The notes under the pieces were generated by a model. That model saw only the letters and a program-made list of their open reading frames with translations, did no database searches and was not told the DNA's origin. A DNA stretch of 64,000 nt from Olleya sp. YS (GTDB lineage Bacteria > Bacteroidota > Bacteroidia > Flavobacteriales > Flavobacteriaceae), in assembly GCF_029760915.1 (NCBI RefSeq), contig NZ_CP121685.1, positions 1,400,001 to 1,464,000 of the forward strand. Direction: 5' to 3'. How positions within the stretch are numbered: position 1 is the first letter of the stretch; each line of letters starts with the position of its first letter. The translations under genes were made by a program, and so were the position numbers. Shown one piece after another: positions 50,469-58,634 of this stretch.

Positions 50469-52292
50469 ATGGGATTAGTCACTGCTAAAGAAGTTTCAAA
50501 AGCTATAAAACTTGATAAGTATGGGTTTTTAGGCACTTTTGTTGGGTGGTTGCTAATGAAAGTTTTAAAAATCTCAACTTTAAATAAAATATACAATCGA
50601 AATAAACATTTAAAAGATTTAGAATTTTTAAATGGAATTTTAGACGAGTTTCAAATTAAATTTGAAATTCCAGAAGAAGATTTAAAACGTTTACCTAAAG
50701 AAGGTGCTTATATAACAGTATCAAATCATCCACTTGGAGGAATAGATGGCATTCTGCTATTAAAATTAATGTTGGAGCAGCGTGACGATTTTAAAATTAT
50801 CGCCAACTTTTTACTACATCGCATAGAACCAATGAAACCTTATATAATGCCAGTAAATCCTTTTGAAGACAGGAAAGATGTTAAGTCTAGTATTGCGGGA
50901 TTTAAAAGCGCTATATCGCATTTAAGAGCAGGTTGTCCACTTGGTATATTTCCAGCAGGAGAGGTGTCTACATATAAAGATGGTAAGTTAATGGTTGATA
51001 GACCTTGGGAGGAAGCAGCAATGAAATTGGTACAGAAAGCAAATGTACCTGTGGTTCCTATTTATTTTCATGCAAAAAACAGTAAGCTCTTTTATAAATT
51101 ATCTAAGATTAATGATACGTTTAGAACCGCTAAATTACCTTCGGAACTATTAACTCAAAAGCGAAGAGTTATTAAAGTTAGAATTGGTAAACCTATAAGT
51201 ATATCAGATCAGGCAGAGCATGAGTCGCTAACTGATTTTTCTGAATTTATCAGAAAAAAAACCTATATGCTTTCCAATGCATTTGAGCCAAAAGAAAAAA
51301 TTATAGATACCATATCATCCAGTTTAAAAGTTCCCAAATCATCTAAGCCTCCAAAACAAATTGTCACTCCTGTTAGTCAAGACTCTATGATTAACGAAGT
51401 GGAAAAGCTTAGAACTAATGACTGTAAATTATTAACCAGTAAAAACTACGAAGTCTTTTTAGCTCAAGCTGAAGATATGCCCAACTTACTCAGAGAAATT
51501 GGACGTTTAAGAGAAATAACTTTTAGAGAAGTAGGCGAAGGGACTAATGAGTCTATAGATTTAGACCAATTTGATAAGTATTATCATCATCTATTTTTAT
51601 GGGATTACGAAGCCAATGTTTTAGCAGGCGCTTACAGAATGGGATTAGGATCTCAAATATTTGCAAATCATGGTATAAATGGTTTTTATCTTCAAGACTT
51701 ATTTGGATTTGAACCAGAATTGTATAAAATGATGAGCGAGTCTATAGAAATGGGACGTGCTTTTATTATTAAAGACTATCAACAAAAACCAATGCCTTTA
51801 TTTTTACTATGGAAAGGGATTGTACATACTACTTTACGTCATCCAGAGCACAAGTACTTAATTGGAGGTGTTAGTATTAGTAACCAGTTTTCAGAATTTT
51901 CAAAATCACTAATGATTGAGTTCATGAAATCTCATTATTACGATCCATACGTTGCACAATATGTGCATCCTAAAAAAGAATTTAAAGTAAAACTAAAGGA
52001 TGCTGATAAAGATTTTGTTTTTGATGCTACTGAAGCTGATTTAAATAAATTTGATAAGATTATTGACGAAATAGAGCCTGGAGCTTTAAGACTACCAGTA
52101 CTACTTAAAAAATACATCAAACAAAATGCACGATTAGTAGCATTTAATGTAGACCCATTATTTAATAATGCTGTCGATGGGTTGATGTATATAAAAATTG
52201 CTGACCTACCAGAAAGTACGGTAAGACCTGTTATGGAAGAATTTCAAGCAGAGTTAGAACGCAAGGTGTCTGAGCAAAATAATGAGTCTTAA
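50469..52292 (+). CDS. olsF: Bifunctional lipid acyltransferase, OlsF type
   Basis: The 607-residue protein fuses two domains. Residues about 50-270 are a PlsC/lysophospholipid acyltransferase domain: SNHPLGGIDGILLL (an HxxxxD motif, with His and Asp), GIFPAGEVSTYKDG and VPVVPIYFHAKNS. Residues about 330-600 are a GNAT-like domain of the OlsB type: RLREITFREVGEGTNESIDLDQFDKYY and GPEHKYLIGG-like blocks. Such fusions make ornithine or other amino-acid lipids in Serratia and flavobacteria. A -7 box TACATTTG is at 50435-50442. The lipid product here cannot be read from sequence. Confidence 0.85.
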   Translation: MGLVTAKEVSKAIKLDKYGFLGTFVGWLLMKVLKISTLNKIYNRNKHLKDLEFLNGILDEFQIKFEIPEEDLKRLPKEGAYITVSNHPLGGIDGILLLKLMLEQRDDFKIIANFLLHRIEPMKPYIMPVNPFEDRKDVKSSIAGFKSAISHLRAGCPLGIFPAGEVSTYKDGKLMVDRPWEEAAMKLVQKANVPVVPIYFHAKNSKLFYKLSKINDTFRTAKLPSELLTQKRRVIKVRIGKPISISDQAEHESLTDFSEFIRKKTYMLSNAFEPKEKIIDTISSSLKVPKSSKPPKQIVTPVSQDSMINEVEKLRTNDCKLLTSKNYEVFLAQAEDMPNLLREIGRLREITFREVGEGTNESIDLDQFDKYYHHLFLWDYEANVLAGAYRMGLGSQIFANHGINGFYLQDLFGFEPELYKMMSESIEMGRAFIIKDYQQKPMPLFLLWKGIVHTTLRHPEHKYLIGGVSISNQFSEFSKSLMIEFMKSHYYDPYVAQYVHPKKEFKVKLKDADKDFVFDATEADLNKFDKIIDEIEPGALRLPVLLKKYIKQNARLVAFNVDPLFNNAVDGLMYIKIADLPESTVRPVMEEFQAELERKVSEQNNES

Positions 52293-52305
52293 ATAATTTT
52301 GAATA

Positions 52306-52632
52306 TTACTTACTACAATTTACCTGAGTTTTAACAAAAAAATCATTGACCACGCGTCTACACTCATTAAGTTGGTTGGTATCAATAGTATAAAATAGAT
52401 TTTTACCCTTCACTTTTTGTTTTAATAAACCAATCTTTCTTATTTCAACTAGATGTTGTGATATGGTTGGTTGAGATAGTCCAGTGCTTTTTACAAGCTC
52501 ATTGCAATTGCAGTTTTTATGTTCGCTAATGTGTTGTATCATGGCAACTCTAGCTGGATGACCTAATACTTTAGTGTAATTTGCTACTTGATTTTGAGTC
52601 GTATTAAACAGTTGTTTTTTTGAGAATCCCAT
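52306..52632 (-). CDS. ArsR family transcriptional regulator
   Basis: The 108-residue protein is a winged-helix ArsR/SmtB repressor. The recognition helix region is STGLSQPTISQHLVEIRKIGLL near residues 52-73. The CNCNEL motif before it (about 39-44) has the cysteines where ArsR-type metal sites can be. A perfect 24-base palindrome lies just upstream (about 52660-52683), so it probably represses itself. Only one cysteine pair and a C-terminal NCS are visible; whether it senses metal is uncertain. Confidence 0.88.
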   Translation of the reverse strand: MGFSKKQLFNTTQNQVANYTKVLGHPARVAMIQHISEHKNCNCNELVKSTGLSQPTISQHLVEIRKIGLLKQKVKGKNLFYTIDTNQLNECRRVVNDFFVKTQVNCSK

Positions 52633-52651
52633 AGATTTTAATTATTAATTA

Positions 52652-52681
52652 ATATTATAATTGTGATATTGCAATATCACA
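52652..52681. promoter_or_regulatory. ArsR operator upstream of the arsR gene
   Basis: The palindrome ATTGTGATATTG/CAATATCACAAT (52660-52683) is perfect over 24 bases. It lies about 30-50 bases before the arsR start codon and overlaps the likely promoter. The same sequence with one change occurs at 20691-20720. Confidence 0.8.
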
Positions 52682-52697
52682 ATGTTAAAAATACATA

Positions 52698-52728
52698 AAA
52701 AACCAAAATCAAAACAGATTTTGGTTTT
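52698..52728 (-). terminator. Intrinsic terminator, probably of the repeat-protein gene
   Basis: Stem AAAACCAAAATC/GATTTTGGTTTT (52699-52710 with 52717-52728) has a 6-base loop and a run of A upstream that becomes U on the minus strand. It lies 20 bases beyond the stop of the gene at 52749. Confidence 0.8.
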
Positions 52729-52748
52729 AAAATTTTATTGTACTATAA

Positions 52749-53291
52749 CTATTTGCCAAATAATCTTTGGAAGAAGTTTTTTGTTTTCTTAGTCGTTTCT
52801 TCTATAACTTCTTTGGCATCCTCTGCAAAATCTTCCAGTTTGTCTCCAGCTTCATCAGCAAATTTGCTAGCTTTTTCTTTAGCGTCATCCAACATTTCTT
52901 TAGCATCTTCATTTATAAATTTTGATGCTTTCTCTTTTGCTTTTTCGTAGGTTTCTTTAGCGTCTTCAGAAAAGTCATCAAATTTTTCTCCAGCTTCTTT
53001 AGCTAGTTTTGAAGCTTTTTCTTTGGCGTCATCCATAAACTCTTTGGCATCTTCATTAATAAACTCGGTAGCTTTAGCTTTAGCCTTTTCGTATGTTTCT
53101 TTGGCTTCAGCCTTGATGTTTTCAAATTTATCTTCTGCTTTATCTAATACTGCTTCTGTTTTTGCTTTTGCTTCTTCAAAAGCCTCATTGGAGGTTTCAC
53201 TTACTTCTTCAGCAGTTTCATTAACTGTTTCTTCAAGATTGTCTACAGTGTCTTCTGCTTCATTTTCTAAATTTTTATTCTCTTCGCTCAT
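52749..53291 (-). CDS. Helical repeat protein (LEA/apolipoprotein-like)
   Basis: The 180-residue protein is rich in Glu, Lys and Ala and lacks cysteine. Residues 63-110 and 111-158 are two copies of a 48-residue repeat (start AKETYEKAKAKATEFINEDA and AKETYEKAKEKASKFINEDA). A basic tail with FFQRLFGK follows. Such 11-mer-based amphipathic helices look like LEA or YtxH proteins and may bind membranes or protect under stress. It has a terminator 20 bases beyond its end. There is no signal peptide. Confidence 0.75.
   Translation of the reverse strand: MSEENKNLENEAEDTVDNLEETVNETAEEVSETSNEAFEEAKAKTEAVLDKAEDKFENIKAEAKETYEKAKAKATEFINEDAKEFMDDAKEKASKLAKEAGEKFDDFSEDAKETYEKAKEKASKFINEDAKEMLDDAKEKASKFADEAGDKLEDFAEDAKEVIEETTKKTKNFFQRLFGK
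52818..53105 (-). repeat. Two tandem 144-base coding repeats
   Basis: The 48-residue repeat units of the helical protein correspond to two DNA copies (52962-53105 and 52818-52961), diverged by about a quarter at protein level but in perfect register. They are not a CRISPR or satellite. Confidence 0.7.
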
Positions 53292-53346
53292 GTGTTTTGT
53301 GTGTTAATTTTCTGAATGCTAATATATTATATTTTTCAAATAATTA

Positions 53347-53733
53347 CTATAAAAAGGCCTTATCTACAGGTTCCCAAAGTTCTATTTTATTTCCTTCATT
53401 ATCCAAGATCCATCCAAATTTACCATAGTCATACTCTTCAATCTCGCCAACAACAGTCACACCTTCTTCTTTTAAAGTGGTCATCAATTCTTTTAAATTT
53501 TCTACTCGATAATTAAACATAAACTCCTTTTTTGAAGGCTCAAAATATTTGGTATCATCCTTAAATGGACTCCATTGAGTAGAACAATCTTTACCTTCTT
53601 TATCTTTCCACCAAAAGGTGCAGCCATAATCGTCTGTATTAAAACCAAGATGTTTTTTATACCAATCTTTAGAGGCTTTAGGATCTTTAGTTTTAAAAAA
53701 TAAGCCACCAATTCCTGTTACACGTTTTTTCAT
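53347..53733 (-). CDS. VOC/glyoxalase family protein
   Basis: The 128-residue protein has the VOC pattern: GGLFFKTKDPKASKDWYKKHLGF near residues 9-31, a middle FMFNYRVENLKELMTTLKEEGV near 70-92 and a closing DYGKFGWILDNEGNKIELWEP. The final Glu is a typical metal ligand. It is likely a small enzyme or binding protein of unknown substrate. It lies five bases from the DUF1801-like gene, so the two are probably co-transcribed. Confidence 0.88.
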   Translation of the reverse strand: MKKRVTGIGGLFFKTKDPKASKDWYKKHLGFNTDDYGCTFWWKDKEGKDCSTQWSPFKDDTKYFEPSKKEFMFNYRVENLKELMTTLKEEGVTVVGEIEEYDYGKFGWILDNEGNKIELWEPVDKAFL

Positions 53734-53738
53734 AATAT

Positions 53739-54194
53739 CTATTTTTTTATTGCAGACTCATATATTGTTATCCATTCTTCTACAGTCATTTTTGCTAAAA
53801 GCTCTTCAATTAAATTATACGGAATATCATCTACTTTTTTAAACCGAACACAACTTTTTCCCATATCTAACTTGGTTTTACAGTGTTTTGGGTACTCAGA
53901 AACAAACCAATCATATAATTCCTTTTTTGCATATAAACCAGAATGATACAAGGCTATAAAGTTTTTTTGAGAGGCCAAATTTATAAAAGGTAATGGTGGA
54001 AACGGTTTACAATGGTAACCTGCTGGATAAATAGACTTAGGTACATAGTATGCTAGCATACCATATCCCATTCCTGATTCTAAGCCTTTAGGCATATGTT
54101 TTTTTATTAGATTGTGCAGTTTTGTAATTGGCGCTTTACGGTTTTCTGGAAGTTGATTGATATACTCTTCTGGAGTTTCAGCTTTTGATGTCAT
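53739..54194 (-). CDS. DUF1801 (YdhG-like) protein
   Basis: The 151-residue cytoplasmic protein matches DUF1801: TPEEYINQLPENRKAPITKLHNLIKKHMPKGLESGM near residues 7-42, then FINLASQKNFIALYHSGLY near 70-88 and KTKLDMGKSCVRFKKVDDIP near 105-124. The family has a YdhG-like fold and no established activity. It precedes the VOC protein gene. Confidence 0.88.
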   Translation of the reverse strand: MTSKAETPEEYINQLPENRKAPITKLHNLIKKHMPKGLESGMGYGMLAYYVPKSIYPAGYHCKPFPPLPFINLASQKNFIALYHSGLYAKKELYDWFVSEYPKHCKTKLDMGKSCVRFKKVDDIPYNLIEELLAKMTVEEWITIYESAIKK

Positions 54195-54219
54195 AATAGT
54201 TAGTTTTAATGTTATAAAG

Positions 54220-55158
54220 CTAACAAAATTTTGCTTTTATCTTGTTTACTATAGTTTGCGCTAATTTTTCTTTACTTTCAATGGTCCAACCTGCTACATG
54301 AGGAGTTAGTAAAACATTCTTAGACGAAATTAAATTCTGAAACGCTTTTGGTAAGTTTTGATTAGTGAATAAATCTTCAAACGACCCTTTTTCATATTCT
54401 AAAACATCTAAACCTGCACCTAAAATTTGTCCAGATTGTAAGGCTTTAACCAAGTCTGAAGTAACGACACTTTTCCCTCTAGCAGTGTTAATTAACCAAA
54501 ACGGGTTTTTAAACCCATTAATAAAATCTGAATTAACCATATTAATAGTTAAAGGTGTTTCGGGCGTGTGGAGACTTAATACGTCTATTTTTTCTTGAAG
54601 TTCTTCTAAGCTAACTTGTTTAGCATTATCATCTCCTACATTTGCTTTTATATCGTAACATAAAACATCAACATCAAACCCACGAAGCTTTTTAGCAAAA
54701 GCTTTACCCATATTTCCGTAACCTATTAAACCAATAGTTTTACCATCTAACTCTAATCCACGATTATTTTCGCGTAGCCATTTACCTTGTCTTACTTCTG
54801 TATCTGCTTTGTTCAATTTATTAAATAAAGATAGAAGCATTGCCAAACTATGTTCTCCTACTGCATTTCGATTACCTTCTGGTGCAGCAATTAAAGCTAT
54901 TCCTTTATGTTCTGCATAGTCACAATCTATATTTTCTAATCCTGCACCAACACGACCTATAAACTTTAAATTTGTTGCTGAGGCTAAAAAATCTGCATCA
55001 ATTTTAAATCGACTTCTAATTATAAATCCATCGTAGTTATGTATTTTTTTTTGAACCTCTGCTTTAGAACTACTGTAATCTTCATGATTTTCAAATCCTA
55101 AATCATTGAGTTGATTGATTAAGAGTGGATGGTTGGTATCTAAGTGAAGTATTTTCAT
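54220..55158 (-). CDS. D-isomer 2-hydroxyacid dehydrogenase (phosphoglycerate dehydrogenase-like)
   Basis: The 312-residue NAD-dependent enzyme has an N-terminal substrate lobe (about 1-95) and the Rossmann core: GLIGYGNMGKAFAKKL near residues 142-157, LLSLHTPETPLT near 195, NTARGKSVV near 222 and the catalytic HVAGWT near 290. The Arg and Glu of the catalytic triad are in INTARGK and LDVLEYEKG. It lacks the ACT domain of full SerA. It may make phosphohydroxypyruvate for serine or act on another hydroxyacid. Confidence 0.88.
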   Translation of the reverse strand: MKILHLDTNHPLLINQLNDLGFENHEDYSSSKAEVQKKIHNYDGFIIRSRFKIDADFLASATNLKFIGRVGAGLENIDCDYAEHKGIALIAAPEGNRNAVGEHSLAMLLSLFNKLNKADTEVRQGKWLRENNRGLELDGKTIGLIGYGNMGKAFAKKLRGFDVDVLCYDIKANVGDDNAKQVSLEELQEKIDVLSLHTPETPLTINMVNSDFINGFKNPFWLINTARGKSVVTSDLVKALQSGQILGAGLDVLEYEKGSFEDLFTNQNLPKAFQNLISSKNVLLTPHVAGWTIESKEKLAQTIVNKIKAKFC

Positions 55159-55189
55159 GTGTTGAACTAAAAATTTAAAAAATTAGATT

Positions 55190-55555
55190 TTAAATTTTAG
55201 GATAATGGGTTTGTGTTTTTTCATGTTGTACTTGTCCTGTATGTGCAATAGTTAATTTTTCAAATAATAAAACATGGACTTCTTCATCATTTTTTGTTGA
55301 AGGATTATGCTCGACGCCTTTTGGTACAACTATCATTTCACCTTCTTTTACAACTTCTGTTCGGTCTCTAAATTGCATGTAAAGAGTACCTTTTACGACT
55401 TGAAACAGCTCATCTTCATTTTCATGACTATGCCATACAAAATCACCTTTTAACTTAGCTAAAAGGATTTGCATATCATCCACAATAGCAATTTGATGTG
55501 GTTTCCAGTGTTTAGAAAATTTTGTGAACTTCTGATTTACATTTAATGCTTGCAT
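55190..55555 (-). CDS. Cupin-domain protein
   Basis: The 121-residue protein has the cupin motif 1 VWHSHENEDELFQVVKG near residues 35-51, with the metal-binding HxH and Glu, and motif 2 IVVPKGVEHNPSTKN near 73-87. It is a single small beta barrel. Cupins of this kind can be isomerases, dioxygenases or binding proteins, and the substrate is not predictable. It lies 31 bases upstream of the hydroxyacid dehydrogenase on the same strand. Confidence 0.9.
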   Translation of the reverse strand: MQALNVNQKFTKFSKHWKPHQIAIVDDMQILLAKLKGDFVWHSHENEDELFQVVKGTLYMQFRDRTEVVKEGEMIVVPKGVEHNPSTKNDEEVHVLLFEKLTIAHTGQVQHEKTQTHYPKI

Positions 55556-55589
55556 TGATTAAAAATACGGATTTTAATTTCAATCCAAA

Positions 55590-56957
55590 TTAAAAACCAA
55601 TAATTTGACCAGCAATAATAAAGAATAAGTAAATCCCTAATATATCATTACTTGTGGTAATAAAAGGACCTGTAGCGATTGCTGGATCAATACCTCTCTT
55701 GTCTAATATTATTGGCACAAACGTACCCACTAATGCAGCTACTACTATGACAGACATCATAGATACAGCAATAGCAACACTTTCTGTGGTGTCTTGACCT
55801 ATAAAATAACCAAATAGAATAACCAAAAGTGCTAGTGCAAACCCATTGATTAGGCTTAAACCTACTTCTTTTATTAGTCGGTTAAACAGACTTCCTTTTA
55901 CATTGTCGTTAGCTAAACCTTGTACAATAATAGCACTGGATTGTACACCAACATTACCAGCCATAGCTGCTATTAGTGGTGTATAAAAAAACAAATTTGG
56001 TACAGTTGCCATAATATCCTCAAAGCCTTTCATAATAAATACACTTCCCAATCCACCAAAAAGACCAAGGACTAACCAAGGTAAACGTGCTTTGGTTAAC
56101 TCTAAAATACTATCATCTGCTTCTACATCTTGAGATATACCTGCTGCAAGTTGATAGTCTTTATCTGCTTCTTCGCGTATGACATCTACGATATCATCAA
56201 TAGTAATACGACCTAATAGCGTTTTTTCTTGATCTACAACTGGTATAGCTTCTAGGTCATACTTTTGCATAATTTTAGCGACATCTTCTACATCTTCCTC
56301 TACATAAACATAGTCTACGTTACTATTAGACAGTTCTGCTATTTTTTGTTCGCTTTTTGCGGTAATTAAATCTTTTAACGAGAGACGTCCAACTAGTTTT
56401 TCTTCTTTATCAACCACATAAATCGAGTGTACACGACTAACATTTTGTGCTTGACCTCTTATACGTCTTAAGCAACCAGCAACAGTCCAGGTTTCATAAA
56501 CCTTTACTAATTCTTTCGCCATTAATCCACCAGCTGTATCTTCATCATAAGCAAGTAGTTCTTCAATTTCTGCTTTATGGTCTTCATCTTCAATTTTGGA
56601 AATAACTTCAGCTTGACGATTTTCTGGTAATTCTGCAATAATATCTGCAGCATCATCGGTATCTAATTCTTCAATTTCTTCTGCAATCTCTTTAGCGGAA
56701 AGGTTTTTAAGGACTTTTTCACGATTATCTTCATCCAATTCCATAAGGACATCAGATGTAGTTTCAGAATCTAGAAGTTTAATAACATACATCGCATCTT
56801 CTAAACCTACTTCATCTAAAATTTCCGCAATATCTGCGTAGTGAAACTCTTCTAATAGCTGTCGAAGTGCTTTATCGTTTTTTAGTTCGATAAATAATTC
56901 TACTTGCTCTATAAGTGCATCAGAAAGTTGAAATTGTATGTTTTGGCTGTCTTCCAA
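55590..56957 (-). CDS. mgtE: Magnesium transporter MgtE
   Basis: The 455-residue channel has the N-terminal acidic helical N domain (about 1-130, RQLLEEFHYADIAEILDEV and ELDTDDAADIIAELPE), two CBS domains (about 135-260) and five transmembrane helices (about 290-455), with TPLIAAMAGNVGVQSSAIIVQGLA as the pore-lining signature. The N and CBS domains sense intracellular Mg2+ and close the channel. It is eight bases downstream of rsmA. Confidence 0.96.
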   Translation of the reverse strand: MEDSQNIQFQLSDALIEQVELFIELKNDKALRQLLEEFHYADIAEILDEVGLEDAMYVIKLLDSETTSDVLMELDEDNREKVLKNLSAKEIAEEIEELDTDDAADIIAELPENRQAEVISKIEDEDHKAEIEELLAYDEDTAGGLMAKELVKVYETWTVAGCLRRIRGQAQNVSRVHSIYVVDKEEKLVGRLSLKDLITAKSEQKIAELSNSNVDYVYVEEDVEDVAKIMQKYDLEAIPVVDQEKTLLGRITIDDIVDVIREEADKDYQLAAGISQDVEADDSILELTKARLPWLVLGLFGGLGSVFIMKGFEDIMATVPNLFFYTPLIAAMAGNVGVQSSAIIVQGLANDNVKGSLFNRLIKEVGLSLINGFALALLVILFGYFIGQDTTESVAIAVSMMSVIVVAALVGTFVPIILDKRGIDPAIATGPFITTSNDILGIYLFFIIAGQIIGF

Positions 56958-56964
56958 TTCTAGT

Positions 56965-57762
56965 TTATTTGTCGTTTTCTATCAAGCTTGTTAGCTCTAA
57001 AAATTGAGCGACACTTATTTGTTCTGGTCGTTTGTCAAATATAACATTTGCTTTTAAATTATCAGACAAATCAAATGTTTTTAAACTATTACGCATGGTT
57101 TTTCTGCGTTGTTGAAAAGCTGCTTTAACTACTTTAAAAAATAGTTTTTCATCACAGGGTAAATTGTAGTTTTCTTTCCTAGTTAAACGTAACACACCAG
57201 ATTCTATTTTTGGTGGTGGGTTAAATACTGTTGGAGGTACTGTAAATAAATACTCAGCTTCATAAAACGCTTGAGTTAAAACCGATAGGATTCCGTATAT
57301 CTTTGAGCCTTCTTTAGAGCAAATACGTTGTGCGACTTCTTTTTGAAACATTCCAGAAAATTCCGGAATTTGATTTCGTAACTCTAAGGTTTTAAAAACT
57401 ATTTGTGTTGAAATATTGTATGGAAAATTACCAATAATAGCAAAAGATTCTTCTTTAAACGTTTGGCTTAAATCGTACTTTAAAAAATCTTTTTCTATAA
57501 TTCTAGGTGCTAGATTAAGGTAGTTGTTTTTTAAGTAGTCTACACTTTCTGTATCAATCTCGATAACATAAGTGGTTATAGGTTTTTTAAGTAAGTATTT
57601 GGTCAAAACACCCATTCCTGGACCAATTTCTAAGACGTTGTCGTAACCATTTAATGTCAATGAGTCTGCAATATCTTGTGCAATACTTTCGTCTTCTAAA
57701 AAGTGTTGCCCTAAGAATTTTTTAGCTTTTACTTGATGATTATTTCCTTTGTGGTTTGACAT
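56965..57762 (-). CDS. rsmA: 16S rRNA dimethyladenosine transferase RsmA (KsgA)
   Basis: The 265-residue SAM-dependent enzyme dimethylates two adjacent adenosines near the 3' end of 16S r[22 protein letters not shown] near residues 14-32, the SAM loop [16 protein letters not shown] near 44, and the catalytic [11 protein letters not shown] near 103-113 are all visible. [10 protein letters not shown] near 225 is the C-terminal RNA-binding part. It lies between a DUF4286 gene and mgtE, a common flavobacterial order. Confidence 0.97.
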   Translation of the reverse strand: MSNHKGNNHQVKAKKFLGQHFLEDESIAQDIADSLTLNGYDNVLEIGPGMGVLTKYLLKKPITTYVIEIDTESVDYLKNNYLNLAPRIIEKDFLKYDLSQTFKEESFAIIGNFPYNISTQIVFKTLELRNQIPEFSGMFQKEVAQRICSKEGSKIYGILSVLTQAFYEAEYLFTVPPTVFNPPPKIESGVLRLTRKENYNLPCDEKLFFKVVKAAFQQRRKTMRNSLKTFDLSDNLKANVIFDKRPEQISVAQFLELTSLIENDK

Positions 57763-57790
57763 GATACGGTTTTTTTCAGCGTAAGCTGAA

Positions 57791-58114
57791 TTATTTAAAC
57801 TCTACATTATATTCATCTATAATCTGAAGCTCTGTTCTAAAAGCTAACATTTTATCTGCAAATTTTTTCAATCCTTCAATTCTTAAAGCGTCTGCGTTTT
57901 CTTTATAATAAGCATCTAATGCTTCGCGCGAATAGGATTTATATTGAATAGAGTAGGTTTGTCCACCCATATCTTCATCCACTAAAACTTTTGTCAGGGT
58001 TGCTTTTTCAAATTTTCCTGTTGCTAATACTTGTGGAATATGCTCTTTTATCCAGATAAGCCAATCATCATGAACGCTATCGTCTATATTTACTGTAACA
58101 TTATATATGTACAT
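57791..58114 (-). CDS. DUF4286 family protein
   Basis: The 107-residue protein is a small alpha/beta, dimeric-ferredoxin-like domain: [38 protein letters not shown] near the start, then [32 protein letters not shown]. It fits DUF4286, found next to rsmA in Bacteroidota. Its function is unknown. It starts two bases downstream of the GNAT gene. Confidence 0.9.
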   Translation of the reverse strand: MYIYNVTVNIDDSVHDDWLIWIKEHIPQVLATGKFEKATLTKVLVDEDMGGQTYSIQYKSYSREALDAYYKENADALRIEGLKKFADKMLAFRTELQIIDEYNVEFK

Positions 58115-58116
58115 TG

Positions 58117-58629
58117 TTATAAGTTTTTTACAAATAACAGAAGTTCTGCATCGTCCTCAAAGGGTTTTACCTTTTTTTCATAGGTCAAGCCTAATTTTTC
58201 TAATAGTTTTATAGAATTGACGTTGTGTTCTAATGTTATGGCACCAATTTTTTTAAGCTTATAGGTATTTTTAGCTAATTTTAAAACTGCAATTGAAGAT
58301 TCGTAACCAAATCCTTTATTTTCATATTCTGGTAACATCGCGAAACCAATATCTGGTAGTTCTAACGTGTCTCGTTTTGTTAAGCCATTAGTACCTATTG
58401 GTTTATTGTTTTCTGATTTTAATAATAGTTTATAAAAGCCATAACCAAGTTCGGCATAGTTTTTTAGATGTCCATTAGTGATGCGCTCTTGGGCTTGCTC
58501 TATAGTTTTTACTTTACGATTACCTATATATTTTATGAATTTTGGAGTATTAACCAACTCGATAAAAAAAGGAGCATCTTCTAAAGAAAATTTAGTGATT
58601 AAAAGACGTTCTGTTTCTGCAACTACCAT
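58117..58629 (-). CDS. GNAT family N-acetyltransferase (RimJ/RimL-like)
   Basis: The 170-residue protein begins AETERLLITKFSLEDAPFFIELV, typical of RimJ/RimL-like acetyltransferases. It has IGFAMLPEYENKGFGYESSIAVLKLA near residues 94-119 for acetyl-CoA and AITLEHNVNSIKLLEKLGLTYEKK near 132-155. The target is unknown (ribosomal protein, amino acid or antibiotic). It starts five bases from the TPR protein gene upstream and is followed by DUF4286, so it belongs to the same leftward operon. Confidence 0.88.
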   Translation of the reverse strand: MVVAETERLLITKFSLEDAPFFIELVNTPKFIKYIGNRKVKTIEQAQERITNGHLKNYAELGYGFYKLLLKSENNKPIGTNGLTKRDTLELPDIGFAMLPEYENKGFGYESSIAVLKLAKNTYKLKKIGAITLEHNVNSIKLLEKLGLTYEKKVKPFEDDAELLLFVKNL

Positions 58630-58634
58630 TACTA

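Noticed and set aside
52818-53105. Possible CRISPR-like repeats
   Set aside because: The units are 144 bases, contiguous, coding and diverged. There are no constant short repeats with unique spacers and no cas genes.
53023-53307. Ser/Ala-rich frames antisense to the helical repeat protein, also at 52738-52950
   Set aside because: Repeats of GAA, GCT and AAA on the minus strand keep the opposite frame open. The minus-strand protein has consistent 48-residue repeats and a terminator.
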